Source: Fasciola hepatica | Taxonomy: Eukaryota > Platyhelminthes > Trematoda > Plagiorchiida > Fasciolidae | Length of the DNA stretch: 64,000 bases | Reading direction: 5' to 3' | Assembly (NCBI GenBank): GCA_948099385.1 | Contig: CANUEZ040000209.1 | Span: 1,488,001 to 1,552,000, forward strand | In this document: one piece after another, positions 42,501-57,708 of the stretch | Position numbering within the stretch: position 1 is the first letter of the stretch | Layout: every line of letters starts with the position of its first letter | Program-made: the position numbers and the translations under genes | The notes under the pieces: generated by a model | Told to the model about the DNA's origin: nothing | Seen by the model: the letters and a program-made list of their open reading frames with translations, nothing else | Databases searched by the model: none

Positions 42501-45069
42501 TATTTATGGGCCTTAGTAAAACCAAGGCATTCCCTTATGAACAATCCACACAGATTGCTCATACAATGCAATAGAGCAGTAGCAGAGTAGATTTGTATAA
42601 TATGATTCTCCATGCAGCTTGAACACTGAACTGACCATTGAAAATGATGGAAGCACTGTACATCTGTTTGATCCGCTAAGGGAATCATGAGCATTGCACA
42701 TGGACAGAGCCCACACGGGGACACGAACAAGGGTTGGGGTGAACGAATGTCAGTCGAACACCCAAACCACAAGGCTATCCGATATGGGTCTGAACGCTTT
42801 GTTCAACATATACAATACATGATATAGCACAATCCCCAAATTGGCGTCGGCTTTCGCTTTCGCTTTGAACGGTAACAACCAAATTCTCGCACACCGATCC
42901 AATCCTATGTTCCATCACTTCTCTATTTATGGGCCTTAGTAAAACCAAGGCATTCTCTTATGAACAATCGCCACACAGATTGCTCATACAATGCAATAGA
43001 GCAGTAGCAGAGTAGATTTGTGTAATATGATTCTCCATGCAGCTTGAACCCTGAACTGACCATTGAAAATGATGGAAGCACTGTACAGCTGTTTGATCCG
43101 CTAATGGAATCATGAGCATCGCACATGGACAGAGCCCACACGGGGACACGATCAAGGGTTGGGGTGAACGAATGTCAGTCGAACACCCAAACCACAAGGC
43201 TATCCGATATGGGTCTCAACGCTTTGTTCAACATATACAATACATGATATAGCACAATCCTTAAATTGGCTTCGGCTTTCGCTTTGGCTTTGAACGGTAA
43301 CAACCAAATTCTCGCACACCGATCCAATCCTATGTTCCATCACTTCTCTATTTATGGGCCTAAGTAAAACCAAGGCATTCCCTTATGAACAATCCCCACA
43401 CAGATTGCTCATACAATGCAATAGAGCAGTAGCAGAGTAGATTTGTATAATATGATTCTCCATGCAGCTTGAACACTGAACTGACCATTGAAAATGATGG
43501 AAGCACTGTACAGCTGTTTGATCCGCTAAGGGAATCATGAGCACTGCACATGGACAGATCCACACGGAGACACCAACAAGGGTTGAGGTGAACGATTGTC
43601 AGTCGAACACCCAAACCACAAGGCTATCCGATATGGGTCTGAACGCTTTGTTCAACATATACAATACATGATATAGCACAATGCCCAAATTGGCTCCGGC
43701 TTTCGCTTTCGCTTTGGACGGTAACAACCAAATTCTCGCACACCGATCCAATCCTATGTTCCATCACTTCTCTATTTATGGGCCTTAGTAAAACCAAGGC
43801 ATTCCCTTATGAACAATCCACACAGATTGCTCATACAATGCAATAGATCAGTAGCAAAGTAGATTTGTATAATATGATTCTCCATGCAGCTTGAACACTG
43901 AAGTGACCATTGAAAATGATGGAAGCACTGTGCATTTGTTTGATCCGCTAAGGGAATCATGAGCATTGCACATGGACAGAGCCCACACGGGGACACGAAC
44001 AAGGGTTGGGGTGAACGATAGTCAGTCGAACACCCAAACCACAAGGCTATCCGATATGGGTCTCAACGCTTTGTTCAACATATACAATACATGATATAGC
44101 ACAATCCCCAAATTGGCTTTGGCTTTGGCTTTGGCTTTGAACGGTAACAACCAAATTCTCGCACACCGATCCAATCCTATGTTCCATCACTTCTCTATTT
44201 ATGGGCCTAATTAAAACCAAGGCATTCCCTTATGAACAATCCCCACACAGATTGCTCATACAATGCAATAGAGCAGTAGCAGAGTAGATTTGTATAATAT
44301 AATTCTCCATGCAGCTTGAACACTGAACTGACCATTGAAAATGATGGAAGCACTGTACAGCTGTTTGATCCGCTAAGGGAATCATGAGCACTGCACATGG
44401 ACAGATCCACACGGAGACACGAACAAGGGTTGAGGTGAACGATTGTCAGTCGAACACCCAAACCACAAGGCTATCCGATATGGGTCTGAACGCAATGTTC
44501 AACATATACAATACATGATATAACACAATGCCCAAATTGGCTCCGGCTTTCGCTTTCGCTTTGAACGGTAACAACCAAATTCTCGCACACCGATCCAATC
44601 CTATGTTCCATCACTTCTCTATTTATGGGCCTAATTAAAACCAAGGCATTCCCTTATGAACAATCCCCACACAGATTGCTCATACAAAGCAACAGAGCAG
44701 TAGCAGAGTAGATTTGTTTAATATGATTCTCCATGCAGCTTGAACACTGAACTGACCATTGAAAATGATGGAAGCACTGTGCATTTGTTTGATCCGCTAA
44801 GGGAATCATGATCATTGATCATGGACAGAGCCCACACGGGGACACGATCAAGGGTTGGGGTGAACGAATGTCAGTCGAACACCCAAACCACAAAGCTATC
44901 CGATATCTGTCTCAACGCTTTGTTCAACATATACAATACATGATATAGCACAATCCCCAAATTGGCTTCGGCTTTCGTTTTCGCTTTGAACGGTAACAAC
45001 CAAATTCTCGCACACTGATCCAATCCTATGTTCCATCACTTCTCTATTTATGGGCCTAATTAAAACCAA
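39561..45069 (+). repeat. 424-bp satellite array, zone 6 (mixed units with P- and Q-like members)
   Basis: Unit marks lie at 39561, 39984, 40407, 40830, 41254, 41677, 42101, 42526, 42949, 43374, 43798, 44221 and 44645. P-like units occur at 41677, 43374 and 44221, and Q-like units with GTGCATTTGTTTGATCC at 43798 and 44645. The P-Q alternation therefore continues in a looser form. The longest open frame in the window, 228 codons on the minus strand at 41663-42349, lies here. It spans more than one monomer only because of the local indel pattern and is not a gene. Confidence 0.95.
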
Positions 45070-47613
45070 GGCATTCCCTTATGAGCAATCCCCACGCAGA
45101 TTGCTCATACAATGCAATAGAGCAGTAGCAGAGTAGATTTGTTTAATATGATTCTCCATGCAGCTTGAACACGGAACTGACCATTGAAAATGATGGAAGC
45201 ACTGTACAGCTGTTTGATCCGCTAAGGGAATCATGAGCATTGCACATGGACAGAGCCCACACGGGGACACGATCAAGGGTTGGGGTGAACGAATGTCAGT
45301 CGAACACCCAAACCACAAGGCTATCCCATATGGGTCTCAACGCTTTGTTCAACATATACAATACATGATATAGCACAATCCCCAAATTGGCTTTGGCTTT
45401 CGCTTTCGCTTTGAACGGTAACAACCAAATTCTCGCACACCGATCCAATCCTATGTTCCATCACATCTCCATTTATGGGCCTAAGTGAAACCAAGGCATT
45501 CCCTTATGAACAATCCACACAGATTGCTCATACAATGCAATAGAGCAGTAGCAGAGTAGATTTGTATAATTTGATTCTCCATGCAGCTTAAATACTGAAC
45601 TGACCATTGAAAATGATGGAAGCACTGTACAGATGTTTGATCCGCTAAGGGAATCATGAGCATTGCACATGGACAGAGCCCACACAGAGAAACGAACAAG
45701 GGTTTCGGTGAACGAATGTCAGTCGAACACCCAAACCACAAGGCTATCGCATATGGTCTCAAGGCGTTGTACAACATATACACTACATGTTATAGCACAA
45801 TCCCCGTATTGGCTTCGGCTTTCGCTTTCGCTTTGAACGGTAACAACCAAATTCTCGCACACCGATCCAATCCTATGTTCCATCACTTCTCTATTTATGG
45901 GCCTAAGTAAAACCAAGGCATTCCTTTATGAACAATCCCCACACAGATTGCTCACACAATGCAATAGAGCAGTAGCAGAGTAGATTTGTATAATATGATT
46001 CTCCATGCAGCTTGAACACTGAACTGACCATTGCAAATGATGGAAGCACTGTACAGCTGTTTAATCCGCTAAGGGAATCATGAGCATTGCACATGGACAG
46101 AGCCCACACGGGGACACGAACAAGGGTTGGGGTGAACGATTGTCAGTCGAACACCCAAACCACAAAGCTATCCGATATCTGTCTCAACGCTTTGTTCAAC
46201 ATATACAATACATGATATAGCACAATCCCCAAATTGGCTTCGGCTTTCGTTTTCGCTTTGAACGGTAACAACCAAATTCTCGCACACTGATCCAATCCTA
46301 TGTTCCATCACTTCTCTATTTATGGGCCTAATTAAAACCAAGGCATTCCCTTATGAACAATCCCCACACAGATTGCTCATACAATGCAATAGAGCAGTAG
46401 CAGAGTAGATTTGTATAATATGATTCTCCATGCAGCTTGAACACGTAACTGACCATTGAAAATGATGGAAGCACTGTACAGCTGTTTGATCCGCTAAGGG
46501 AATCATGAGCATTGCACATGGACAGAGCCCACACGGGGACACGATCAAGGGTTGGGGTGAACGAATGTCAGTCGAACACCCAAACCACAAGGCTATCCCA
46601 TATGGGTCTCAACGCTTTGTTCAACATATACAATACATGATATAGCACAATCCCCAAATTGGCTTCGGCTTTCGCTTTGGCTTTGAACGGTAACAACCAA
46701 ATTCTCGCACACCGATCCAATCCTATGTTCCATCACATCTCCATTTATGGGCCTAAGTGAAACCAAGGCATTCCCTTATGAACAATCCCCACACAGATTG
46801 CTCATACAATGCAATAGAGCAGTAGCAGAGTAGATTTGTATAATTTGATTCTCCATGCAGCTTAAATACTGAACTGACCATTGAAAATGATGGAAGCACT
46901 GTACAGATGTTTGATCCGCTAAGGGAATCATGAGCATTGCACATGGACAGAGCCCACACAGAGAAACGAACAAGGGTTTCGGTGAACGAATGTCAGTCGA
47001 ACACCCAAACCACAAGGCTATCGCATATGGTCTCAAGGCGTTGTACAACATATACACTACATGTTATAGCACAATCCCCGTATTGGCTTCGGCTTTCGCT
47101 TTCGCTTTGAACGGTAACAACCAAATTCTCGCACACCGATCCAATCCTATGTTCCATCACTTCTCTATTTATGGGCCTAAGTAAAACCAAGGCATTCCTT
47201 TATGAACAATCCACACAGATTGCTCATACAATGCAATAGAGCAGTAGCAGAGTAGATTTGTATAATATGATTCTCCATGCAGCTTGAACACTGAACTGAC
47301 CATTGAAAATGATGGAAGCACTGTACAGCTGTTTGATCCGCTAAGGGAATCATGAGCATTGCACATGGACAGAGCCCACACGGGGACACGAACAACGGTT
47401 GGGGTGAACGATTGTCAGTCGAACACCCAAACCACAAGGCTATCCGATATGGGTCTGAACGCTTTGTTCAACATATACAATACATGATATAGCACAATCC
47501 CCAAATTGGCTTCGGCTTTTGCTTTCGCTTTGAACGGTAACAACGGAATTCTCGCACACCGATCCAATCCTATGTGCCATCACTTCTCTATTTATGGGCC
47601 TAATTAAAGCCAA
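45070..47613 (+). repeat. Trimer higher-order repeat, two copies, period about 1,272-1,274 bp
   Basis: Units marked 45070, 45495 and 45917 correspond to those marked 46342, 46767 and 47191. The strongest marker is the middle unit (45495/46767): CTAAGTGAAACC at its start, CTTAAATACTGAACTG, CACACAGAGAAACGAAC, GGGTTTCGGTGAACG, TCGCATATGGTCTCAAGGCG, TTGTACAACATATACACTAC and CCCCGTATTGGC. These changes are identical in the two copies. The first units differ more (CACGGAAC against CACGTAAC). Confidence 0.87.
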
Positions 47614-49734
47614 GGCATTCCCTTATGAACAATACCCACACAGATTGCTCATACAATGCAATAGAGCAGTAGCAAAGTAGATTTGTATAATATGATTCTC
47701 CATGCAGCTTGAACACTGAACTGACCATTGAAAATTATGGAAGCACTGTACAGCTGTTTGATCCGCTAAGGGAATCATGAGCATTGCACATGGACAGAGC
47801 CCACACGGGGACACGAACAAGGGTTGGGGTGAACGAATGTCAGTCGAACACCCAAACCACAAAGCTATCCGATATCTGTCTCAACGCTTTGTTCAACATA
47901 TACAATACATGATATAGCACAATCCCCAAAATTGGGTTCGGCTGTCGCTTTCGCTTTGAACGGTAACAACCAAATTCTCGCACACCGATCCAATCCTATG
48001 TTCCATCACTTCTCTATTTATGGGCCTAATTAAAACCAAGGCATTCCCTTATGAACAATCCCCACACAGATTGCTCATACAAAGCAACAGAGCAGTAGCA
48101 GAGTAGATTTGTATAATATGATTCTCCATGCAGCTTGAACACTGAACTGACCATTGAAAATGATGGAAGCACTGTGCATTTGTTTGATCCGCTAAGGGAA
48201 TCATGAGCATTGCGCATGGACAGAGCCCACACGGGGACACGAACAAGGGTTGGGGTGAGCGAATATCAGTGGAACACCCAAAGTACAAGTCTATCCGATA
48301 TGGGTCTCAACGCTTTGTTCAACAAATACAATACATGATAAAGCACAATCCCCAAATTGGCTTCGGCTTTTGCTTTCGCTTTGAACGGTAACAACCAAAT
48401 TCTCGCACACCGATCCAATCCTATGTTCCATCACTTCTCTATTTATGGGCCTAAGTAAAACCAAGGCATTCCCTTATGAAAAATCCACACAGATTGCTCA
48501 TACAATGCAATAGAGCAGTAGCAGAGTAGATTTGTGTAATATGATTCTCCATGCAGCTTGAACACTGAAGTGACCATTGAGAATGATGCAAGCACTGTAC
48601 AGCTAATTGGTCCCCTGAGGGAATCATGAGCATTGCACATGGACAGAGCCCACATGGGGACACGAACAAGTGTTGGGGTGAACGAATATCAGTCGAACAC
48701 CCAAACCACAAGGCTCTCCCATATAGGTCTCAACGCTTTGTTCAACAGATACAATACATGATATGGCAAAATCCCCAAATTGGCTTCGGCTTTCGCTTTG
48801 GCTTTGAACGGTAACAACCAAATTCTCGCACATCGATCCAATTCTATGTTCCATCACTTCTCTATTTATGGGCTTATTAAAACCAAGGCATTCCCTTATG
48901 AACAATCCCCACACAGATTGCTCATACAAAGCAATAGAGCAGTCGCAGAGTAGATTTGTATAATATGATTCTCCATGCAGCTTGAACACTGAACTGACCA
49001 TTGAAAATGATGGAAGCACTGTACAGCTGTTTGATCCGCTAAGGGAATCATGAGCATTGCACATGGACAGAGACCACACGGGGACACGAACAAGGGTTGG
49101 GGTGAACGAATGTCAGTCGAACACCCAAACCACAAGGCTATCCGATATCTGTCTCAACGCTTTGTTCAACATATACAATACATGATATAGCACAATCCCC
49201 AAATTGGCTTCGGCTTTTGCTTTCGCTTTGAACGGTAACAACCAAATTCTCGCACACCGATCCAATCCTATGTTCCATCACTTCTCTATTAATGGGCCTA
49301 AATAAAGCCAAGGCATTCCCTTATGAACAATCCACACAGATTGCTCATACAATGCAATAGAGCAGTAGCAGAGTAGATTTGTATAATATGATTCTCCATG
49401 CAGCTTGAACACTGAACTGACCATTGAAAATGATGGAAGCACTGTGCATTTGTTTGATCAGCTAAGGGAATCATGAGCACTGCACATGGACAGAGCCCAC
49501 ACGGGGACACGAACAAGGGTTGAGGTGAACGATTGTCAGTCGAACACCCAAACCACAAGGCTATCTGATATCTCTCTCAACGCTATGTTCAACATATACG
49601 ATACATGATATAGCACAACCACCAAATTAATTCCGGCTTACGCTTTCGCTTTGAACGGTAACAACCAAATTCTCGCACACCGATCCAATCCTATGTTCCA
49701 TCACTTCTCTATTTATGGGCCTAAGTAAAACCAA
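47614..49734 (+). repeat. 424-bp satellite array, zone 7 (mixed units)
   Basis: Unit marks lie at 47614, 48040, 48465, 48887 and 49312. The unit at 48465 is unusually divergent between about 48578 and 48625 (GAGAATGATGCAAGC, AGCTAATTGGTCCCCTGAGG). At 48871 the GGGCCTAATT junction is shortened to GGGCTTATT. No gene is supported. Confidence 0.95.
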
Positions 49735-52271
49735 GGCATTCCCGTATGAACAATCCACACAGATTGCTCATACAATGCAATAGAGCAGTGGCAGAGTAGA
49801 TTTGTATAATATGATTCTCCATGCAGCTTGAAAACTGAACTGACCATTGAAAATGATGGAAGCACTGTACAGCTGTTTGATCCGCTAAGTGAATCACGAA
49901 CACTGCACATGGACAGAGCCCACTCGGAGACACGAATAAGGGTTGGGGTGAACGAATGTCAGTCGAACACCCAAACCACAAGGCTATCCGATATGGGTCT
50001 CAACGCTTTGTTCAACATATACAATACATGATATAGCACAATCCCCAAATTGGCTTCGGCTTTCGCTTTCGCTTTGAACAGTAACTACCAAATTCTCGCA
50101 CACCGATCCAATCCTATGTTCCATCACTTCTCTATTTATGGGCCTAAGTAAAACCAAGGCATTCCCGTATGAACAATCCACACAGATTGCTCATACAATG
50201 CAATAGAGCAGTAGCAGAGTAGATTTGTATAATATGATTCTCCATGCAGCTTGAACACTGAACTGACCATTGAAAATGATGGAAGCACTGTACAGCTGTT
50301 TGATCCGCTAATGGAATCATGATCATTGAACATGGACAGAGCCCACACGGGGACACGAACAAGGGTTGGGGTTAACGATTGTCAGTCGCACACCCAAACC
50401 ACAAGGCTATGCGATATGGGTCTGAACGCTTTGTTCAACATATACAATACATGATATTGCACAATCCCCAAATTCGCTTCGGCTTTCGCTTTCTCTTTGA
50501 ACGGTAACAACCAAATTCTCGCACACCGATCCAATCCTATGTTCCATCACTTCTCTATTTATGGGCCTAATAAATACAACGGCATTCCCTTATGAACAAT
50601 CCAGACAGATTGCTCATACAATGCAAAAGAGCAGTAGCAGAGTAGAGTTGTATAATATGATTCTCCATGCAGCTTGACCACGGAACTGACCATTGAAAAT
50701 TATGGAAGCACTGTACAGCTGTTTGATCCGCTAAGGGAATCACGAGCACTGCACATGGATAGAGCCCACACGGGGACACGAACAAGGTTTGGGGTGAACG
50801 AATGTCAGTCGAACACCCAAACCACAAGGATATCCCATATGGGTCTCAACGCTTTGTTCAACAGACACACTACATCATATCGCACAATCCCCAAATTGGC
50901 TCCGGCTTTCGCTTTCGCTTTGAACGGTAACAACCAAACTCTCGCACACCGATCCAATCCTATGTTCCATCATTTCTCTATTTATGGGACTATATAAAAC
51001 AACGGCATTCCCTCATGAACAATCCACACAGATTGCTCATACAATGCAATAGAGCAGTAGCAGAGTAGATTTGTATAATATGATTCTCCATGCAGCTTGA
51101 ACACTGAACTGAACATTGAAAATTATGGAAGCACTGTACAGCTGTTTGATCCGCTAAGGGAAACGTGATCATTGAACATGGAGAGATCTCACACGGGGCA
51201 CGAACAAGAGTTGGGGTGAACGATTGTCAGTCGAACACCCAAACCACAAGGCTATCCCATATGGGTCTCAACGCTATGTTCAACAGATACACTTCATCAT
51301 AACGCACAATACCCAAATTGGCTTCGGCATCAGCTATGGTTTGAAGGGTAACAACCAAATTCTCGCACACCGATCCAATCCTATGTTCCATCACTTCTCT
51401 ATTTATGGGCCTAAGTAAAACCAAGGCATTCCCTTATGAACAATCCACACAGATTGCTCATACAATGCAATAGAGCAGTAGCAGAGTAGATTTGTATAAT
51501 ATGATTCTGCATGCAGCTTGAACACTGAACTGACCATTGAAAATGATGGAAGCACTGTACAGCTGTTTGATCCGCTAAGGGAATCATGATCATTGAACAT
51601 GGACAGAGCCCACACGGGGACACGAACAAGGGTTGGGGTGAACGAATATCAGTCGAACACCCAAACCACAAGGCTATCCGATATGGGTCTGAACGCTTCG
51701 TTCATCAGATACACTACATGATATAGCACAATCCCCAAATTGGCTTCGGCTTTCGCTTTCGCTTTGAACGGTAACAACCAAATTCTCGCACACCGATCAA
51801 ATCCAATAATCAATCACTTCTCTATTAATGGGCCTAAGTAAACACAAGGCATTCTCTTATGAACAATCCACAAATATTTGTTCATACAATGCAATAGAGC
51901 AGTAGCAGTGTAGATTTGTATAATATAATTCTCCATGCAGCTTGAACACTGAACTGACCATTGAGAATGATGGAAGCACTTTACAGCTGTTTGATCCGCT
52001 AAGGGAATCATGAGCATTGCACATGGACAGAGCCCACACGGGGACACGAACAAGGGTTGGGGTGAACGAATGTCAGTCGAACACCCAAACCACAAGGCTG
52101 ACCCATTTGTGTCTCAATGGTTTGTTCAACAAATACACTACATGATAAAGCAGAATCCCCAAATTCGCTTCGGCTTTCGCTTTCGCTTTGAACAGTAACA
52201 ACCAAATTCTCGCACACCGATACAAACTTATGTTCCATCACTCCCCTATTTATGGGCCTAAATAATTCCAA

Positions 52272-55200
52272 GGCATTCCTTTATGAACAATCCACACAGA
52301 TTTCTCATACAATGCAACAGATCAGTAGCAGAGTAGATTTGTATAATATGATTCTCCATGCAGCTTGAACACTGAACTGACCATTGAGAATGATGGAAGC
52401 ACATTGCACAACTGGTTGATCCGCTAAGGGAATCATGAGCGTTGCACATGGACAGAGCCCACTCGGAGACACGAACAATTGTTGAGGTGAACGAATGTCA
52501 GTCGAACACCCAAACCACAAGGCTATCCCATATGTGTCTCAATGCTTTGTTCATCATATACACTACATGATATAGCACAATCCCCAAATTGGCTTCGGCT
52601 TTCGCTTTCGCTTTGAACGGTAACAACCAAATTCTCGCACACCGATCCAATCCTGTGTTCCATCACTTCTCTATTTATGGGCCTAAGTAAAACCAAGGCA
52701 TTCCCTTATGAACAATACCCACACAGATTGCTCATACAATGCAATAGAGCAGTAGCAGAGTAGATTTGTATAATATGATTCTCCATGCAGCTTGAACACT
52801 GAACTGACCATTGAAAATTACGGAAGCACTGTACAGCTGTTTGATCCGCTAAGGGGATCATGAGCATTGCACATGGACAATGCCCAAACGGGGACACGAA
52901 CAAGGGTTGGGGTTAACGAAGGTCAGTCGAACACCCAAACCACAAGGCTATCCGATATGGATCTCAACGCTTTCTTCAACAAATACACTACATGATATAG
53001 CACAATCCCCAAATTGGCTTCTGCTTCAGCTTTGGCTTTGAACGGTAACAACCAAATTCTCGCACAGCGATCCAATCCTACGTTCCATCACTTCTCTATT
53101 TATGGGCCTTAGTAAAACCAAGGCATTCCCTTATGAACAATCCACACAGATTGCTCATACAATGCAATAGAGCAGTAGCAGAGTAGATTTGTATAATATG
53201 ATTCTCCATGCAGCTTGAACACTGAACTGACCATTGAGAATAATGGAAGCACTGTACAGTTGATTGATCCGCAAAGGGAATCATGAGCATTGCACATGGA
53301 CAGCGCCCACTCGGAGACACGAACAAGGGTTGGGGTGAACGAATGTCAGTCGAACACCCAAACCACAAGGCTATCCCATATGTGTCTCAATGCTTTGTAC
53401 AACAAATACACTAAATGATAAAGCAGAATCCCCAAATTCGCTTCGGCTTTCGCTTTGGCTTTGAAAGGTAACAACCAAATTCTCGCACACCGATACAATC
53501 TTATGTTCCATCACTTCTCTATTTATGGGCCTAAGTAAAACCAAGGCATTCCTCCATGAACAATCCACACAGATTGCTCATACAATGCAATAGAGCAGTA
53601 GCAGAGTAGATTTGTATAATATGATTCTCCATGCAGCTTGAACACTGAACTGACCATTGAGAATGATGGAAGCACATTGCACAACTGGTTGATCCGCTAA
53701 GGGAATCATGAGCGTTGCACATGGACAGAGCCCACTCGGAGACACGAACAAGGGTTGGGGTGAACGAATGTCAGTCGAACACCCAAACCACAAGGCTATC
53801 CCATATGGGTCTCAACGCTTTGTTCAACATATACACTACATGATATAGCACAATCCCCAAATTGGCTTCGGCTTCAGCTTTGGCTTTGAACGGTAACAAC
53901 CAAATTCTCGCACACCGATCCAATCCTACGTTCCATCACTTCTCCATTTATGGGCCTTAGTAAAACCAAGGCATTCCCTTATGAACAATCCACACAGATT
54001 GCTCATACAATGCAATAGAGCAGTAGCAGAGTAGATTTGTATAATATGATTCTCCATGCAGCTTGAACACTGAACTGACCATTGGGAATAATGGAAGCAC
54101 TGTACAGTTGATTGATCCGCAAAGGGAATCATGAGCATTGCACATGAACAGCGCCCACTCGGAGACACGAACAAGCATTGGGGTGAACGAATGTCAGTCG
54201 AACACCCAAACCACAAGGCTATCCCATATGTGTCTCAATGCTTTGTTCAACAAATACACTACATGATAAAGCAGAATCCCCAAATTCGCTTCGGCTTTCG
54301 CTTTGGCTTTGAACGGTAACAACCAAATTCTCGCACACCGATACAATCTTATGTTCCATCACTTCTCTATTTATGGGCTTAAGTAAAACCAAGGCATTCC
54401 TCCATGAACACTCCACACAGATTGCTCATACAATGCAATAGAGCAGTAGCAGAGTAGATTTGTATAATATGATTCTCCATGCAGCTTGAACACTGAACTG
54501 ACCATTGAGAATGATGGAAGCACATTGCACAACTGGTTGATCCGCTAAGGGAATCATGAGCGTTGCACATGGACAGAGCCCACTCGGAGACACGAACAAG
54601 GGTTGGGGTGAACGAATGTCAGTCGAACACCCAAACCACAAGGCTATCCGATATGGGTCTCAACGCTTTGTTCAACATATACACTACATGATATAGCACA
54701 ATCCCCAAATTGGCTTCGGCTTTCGCTTTCGCTTTGAACGGTAACAACCAAATTCTCGCACACCGATCCAATCCTATGTTCCATCACTTCTCTATTTATG
54801 GGCCTAAGTAAAACCAAGGCATTCCCTTATGATTAATCCACACAGATAGCTCATACAATGCAATAGAGCAGTAGCAGAGTAGATTTGTATAATATGATTC
54901 TCCATGCAGCTTGAACACTGAACTGACCATTGAGAATGATGGAAGCACTGTACAGCTGTTTGATCCGCTAAGTGAATCATGTGCATTGTACATGGACAAT
55001 GCCCAAACGGGGACACGAACAAGGGTTGGGGTGAACGAATGTCAGTCGAACACCCAAACCACAATGCTATCCGATATTGTTCTGAACGCTTTGTTCAACA
55101 TATACACTACATGATATAGCACAATCCCCAAATTGGCTTCGGCTTTCGCTTCCGCTTTGAACGGTAACAACCAAATTCTCGCACACCGATCCAATCCTAT

Positions 55201-56935
55201 GTTCCATCACTTCTCTATTTATGGGCCTTAGTAAAAATAAGGCATTCCCTTATGAACAATCCACACAGATTGCTCATACAATGCAATAGAGCAGTAGCAG
55301 AGTAGATTTGTATAATATGATTCTCCATGCAGCTTGAACACTGAACTGACCATTGAGAATGATGGAAGCACATTGCACAACTGGTTGATCCGCTAAGGGA
55401 ATCATGAGCGTTGCACATGGACAGAGCCCACACGGGGACACGAACAAGGGTTGGGGTGAACGAATGTCAGTCGAACACCCAAACCACAAGGCTATCCCAT
55501 ATGTGTCTCAATGCTTTTTTCAACATATACACTACATGATATAGCACAATCCCCAAATTGGCTTCGGCTTTCGCTTCCGCTTTGAACGGTAACAACCAAA
55601 TTCTCGCACACCGATCCAATCCTATGTTCCATCACTTCTCTATTTATGGGCCTTAGTAAAAATAAGGCATTCCCTTATGAACAATCCACACAGATTGCTA
55701 ATACAATGCAATAGAACAGTAGCAGAGTAGATTTGTATAATATGATTGTCCATGCAGCTTGAACACTGAACTGACCATTGAAAATGATGGAAGCACTGTA
55801 CAGCTGTTTGATCCGCTAAGGGAATCATGAGCATTGTACATGGACAATGCCCAAACGGGGACACGAACAAGGGTTGGGGTAAACGAATGTCAGTCGAACA
55901 CCCAAACCACAAGGCTATCCGATATTGTTCTGAACGCTTTGTTCAACATATACACTACATGATATAGCACAATCCCCAAATTGGCTTCGGCTTTCGCTTT
56001 CGCTTTGAACGGTAACAACCAAATTCTCGCACACCGATCCAATCCTATGTTCCATCACTTCTCTATTTATGGGCCTTAGTAAAAATAAGGCATTCCCTTA
56101 TGAACAATCCACACAGATTGCTCATACAATGCAATAGAGCAGTAGCAGAGTAGATTTGTATAATATGATTCTCCATGCAGCTTGAACACTGAACTGACCA
56201 TTGAGAATGATGGAAGCACATTGCACAACTGGTTGATCCGCTAAGGGAATCATGAGCGTTGCACATGGACAGAGCCCACTCGGAGACACGAACAAGGGTT
56301 GGGGTGAACGAATGTCAGTCGAACACCCAAACCACAAGGCTATCCCATATGTGTCTCAATGCTTTTTTCAACATATACACTACATGATATAGCACAATCC
56401 CCAAATTGGCTTCGGCTTTCGCTTTCGCTTTGAACGGTAACAACCAAATTCTCGCACACCGATCCAATCCTATGTTCCATCACTTCTCTATGTATGGGCC
56501 TAAGTAAAACCAAGGCATTCCCTTGTGAACAATGCACACAGATTGCTCATACAATGCAATAGAGCAGTAGCAGAGTAGATTTGTATAATATGATTCTCCA
56601 TGCAGCTTGAACACTGATCTGACCATTGAGAATGATGGAAGCACTGTACAGCTGTTTGATCCGCTAAGGGAATCATGAGCATTGTACATGGACAGAGCCC
56701 ACTCGGAGACACGAACAAGGGTTGGGGTGAACGATTGTCAGTCGAACACTCAAACCACAAGGCTATCCGATATTGTTCTGAACGCTTTGTTCAACATATA
56801 CACTACAGATATAGCACAATCCCCAAATTGGCTTCGGCTTTCGCTTTCGCTTTGTGCGGTAACAACCAAATTCTCGCACACCGATCCAATCCTATGTTCC
56901 ATCACTTCTCTATTTATGGGCCTTAATAAAACCAA
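52272..56935 (+). repeat. Dimer higher-order repeat, period 848 bp
   Basis: Units carrying GCACATTGCACAACTGGTTG start at 52272, 53545, 54393, 55241 and 56089. The last four are exactly 848 bp apart, with a unit of the ordinary GCACTGTACAG type between each pair. The spacing from 52272 to 53545 is 1,273 bp, that is three units. The intervening units also share changes, such as CATGGACAATGCCCAAAC at 52873, 54991 and 55841. Confidence 0.87.
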
Positions 56936-57708
56936 GGCATTCCCTCATGAACAATCCACATAGATTGCTCATACAATGCAAAAGAGCAGTAGCAGAGTAG
57001 ATTTGTATGATATGATTCTCCATGCAGCTTGAACACTGAACTGACCATTGAAAATCATTGAATAACTGAACAGATGTTTGATCCGCTAAGGGAATCATGA
57101 GCATTGCACATGGACAGAGCCCACTCGGAGACACGAACCAGGGTTGGGGTGAACGAAGGTCAGTCGAACACCCAAACCACAAGGCTATCCGATATTGTTC
57201 TGAACGCTTTGTTCAACATATACACTACATGATATAGCACAATCCCCATATTGGCTTCGGCTTTGGCTTTCGCTCTGAACGGTAACAACCAAATTCTCGC
57301 ACACCAATAAAATCCTATGTTCCTCCACTTCTCTATTTATGGGCCAAAGTAAAACCAAGGCATTCCCTTCTGAACAATCCACACAGATTGCTCATACAAT
57401 GCAATAGAGCAGTAGCAGAGTAGATTTGTATAATATGATTTTCCATGCAGCTTGAACACTGAACTGACCATTGAAAATGATGGAAGCACTGTACAGCTGT
57501 TTGATCCGCTAAGGGAATCATGAGCATTGCACATGGACAGCGCCCACTCGGAGACACGAACAAGGGTTGGGGTGAACGAAGGTCAGTCGAACACCCAAAC
57601 CACAAGGCTATCCGATATTGTTCTGAACGCTTTGTTCAACATATACACTACAGATATAGCACAATCCCCAAATTGGCTTCGGCTTTCGCTTCCGCTTTGA
57701 ACGGTAAC

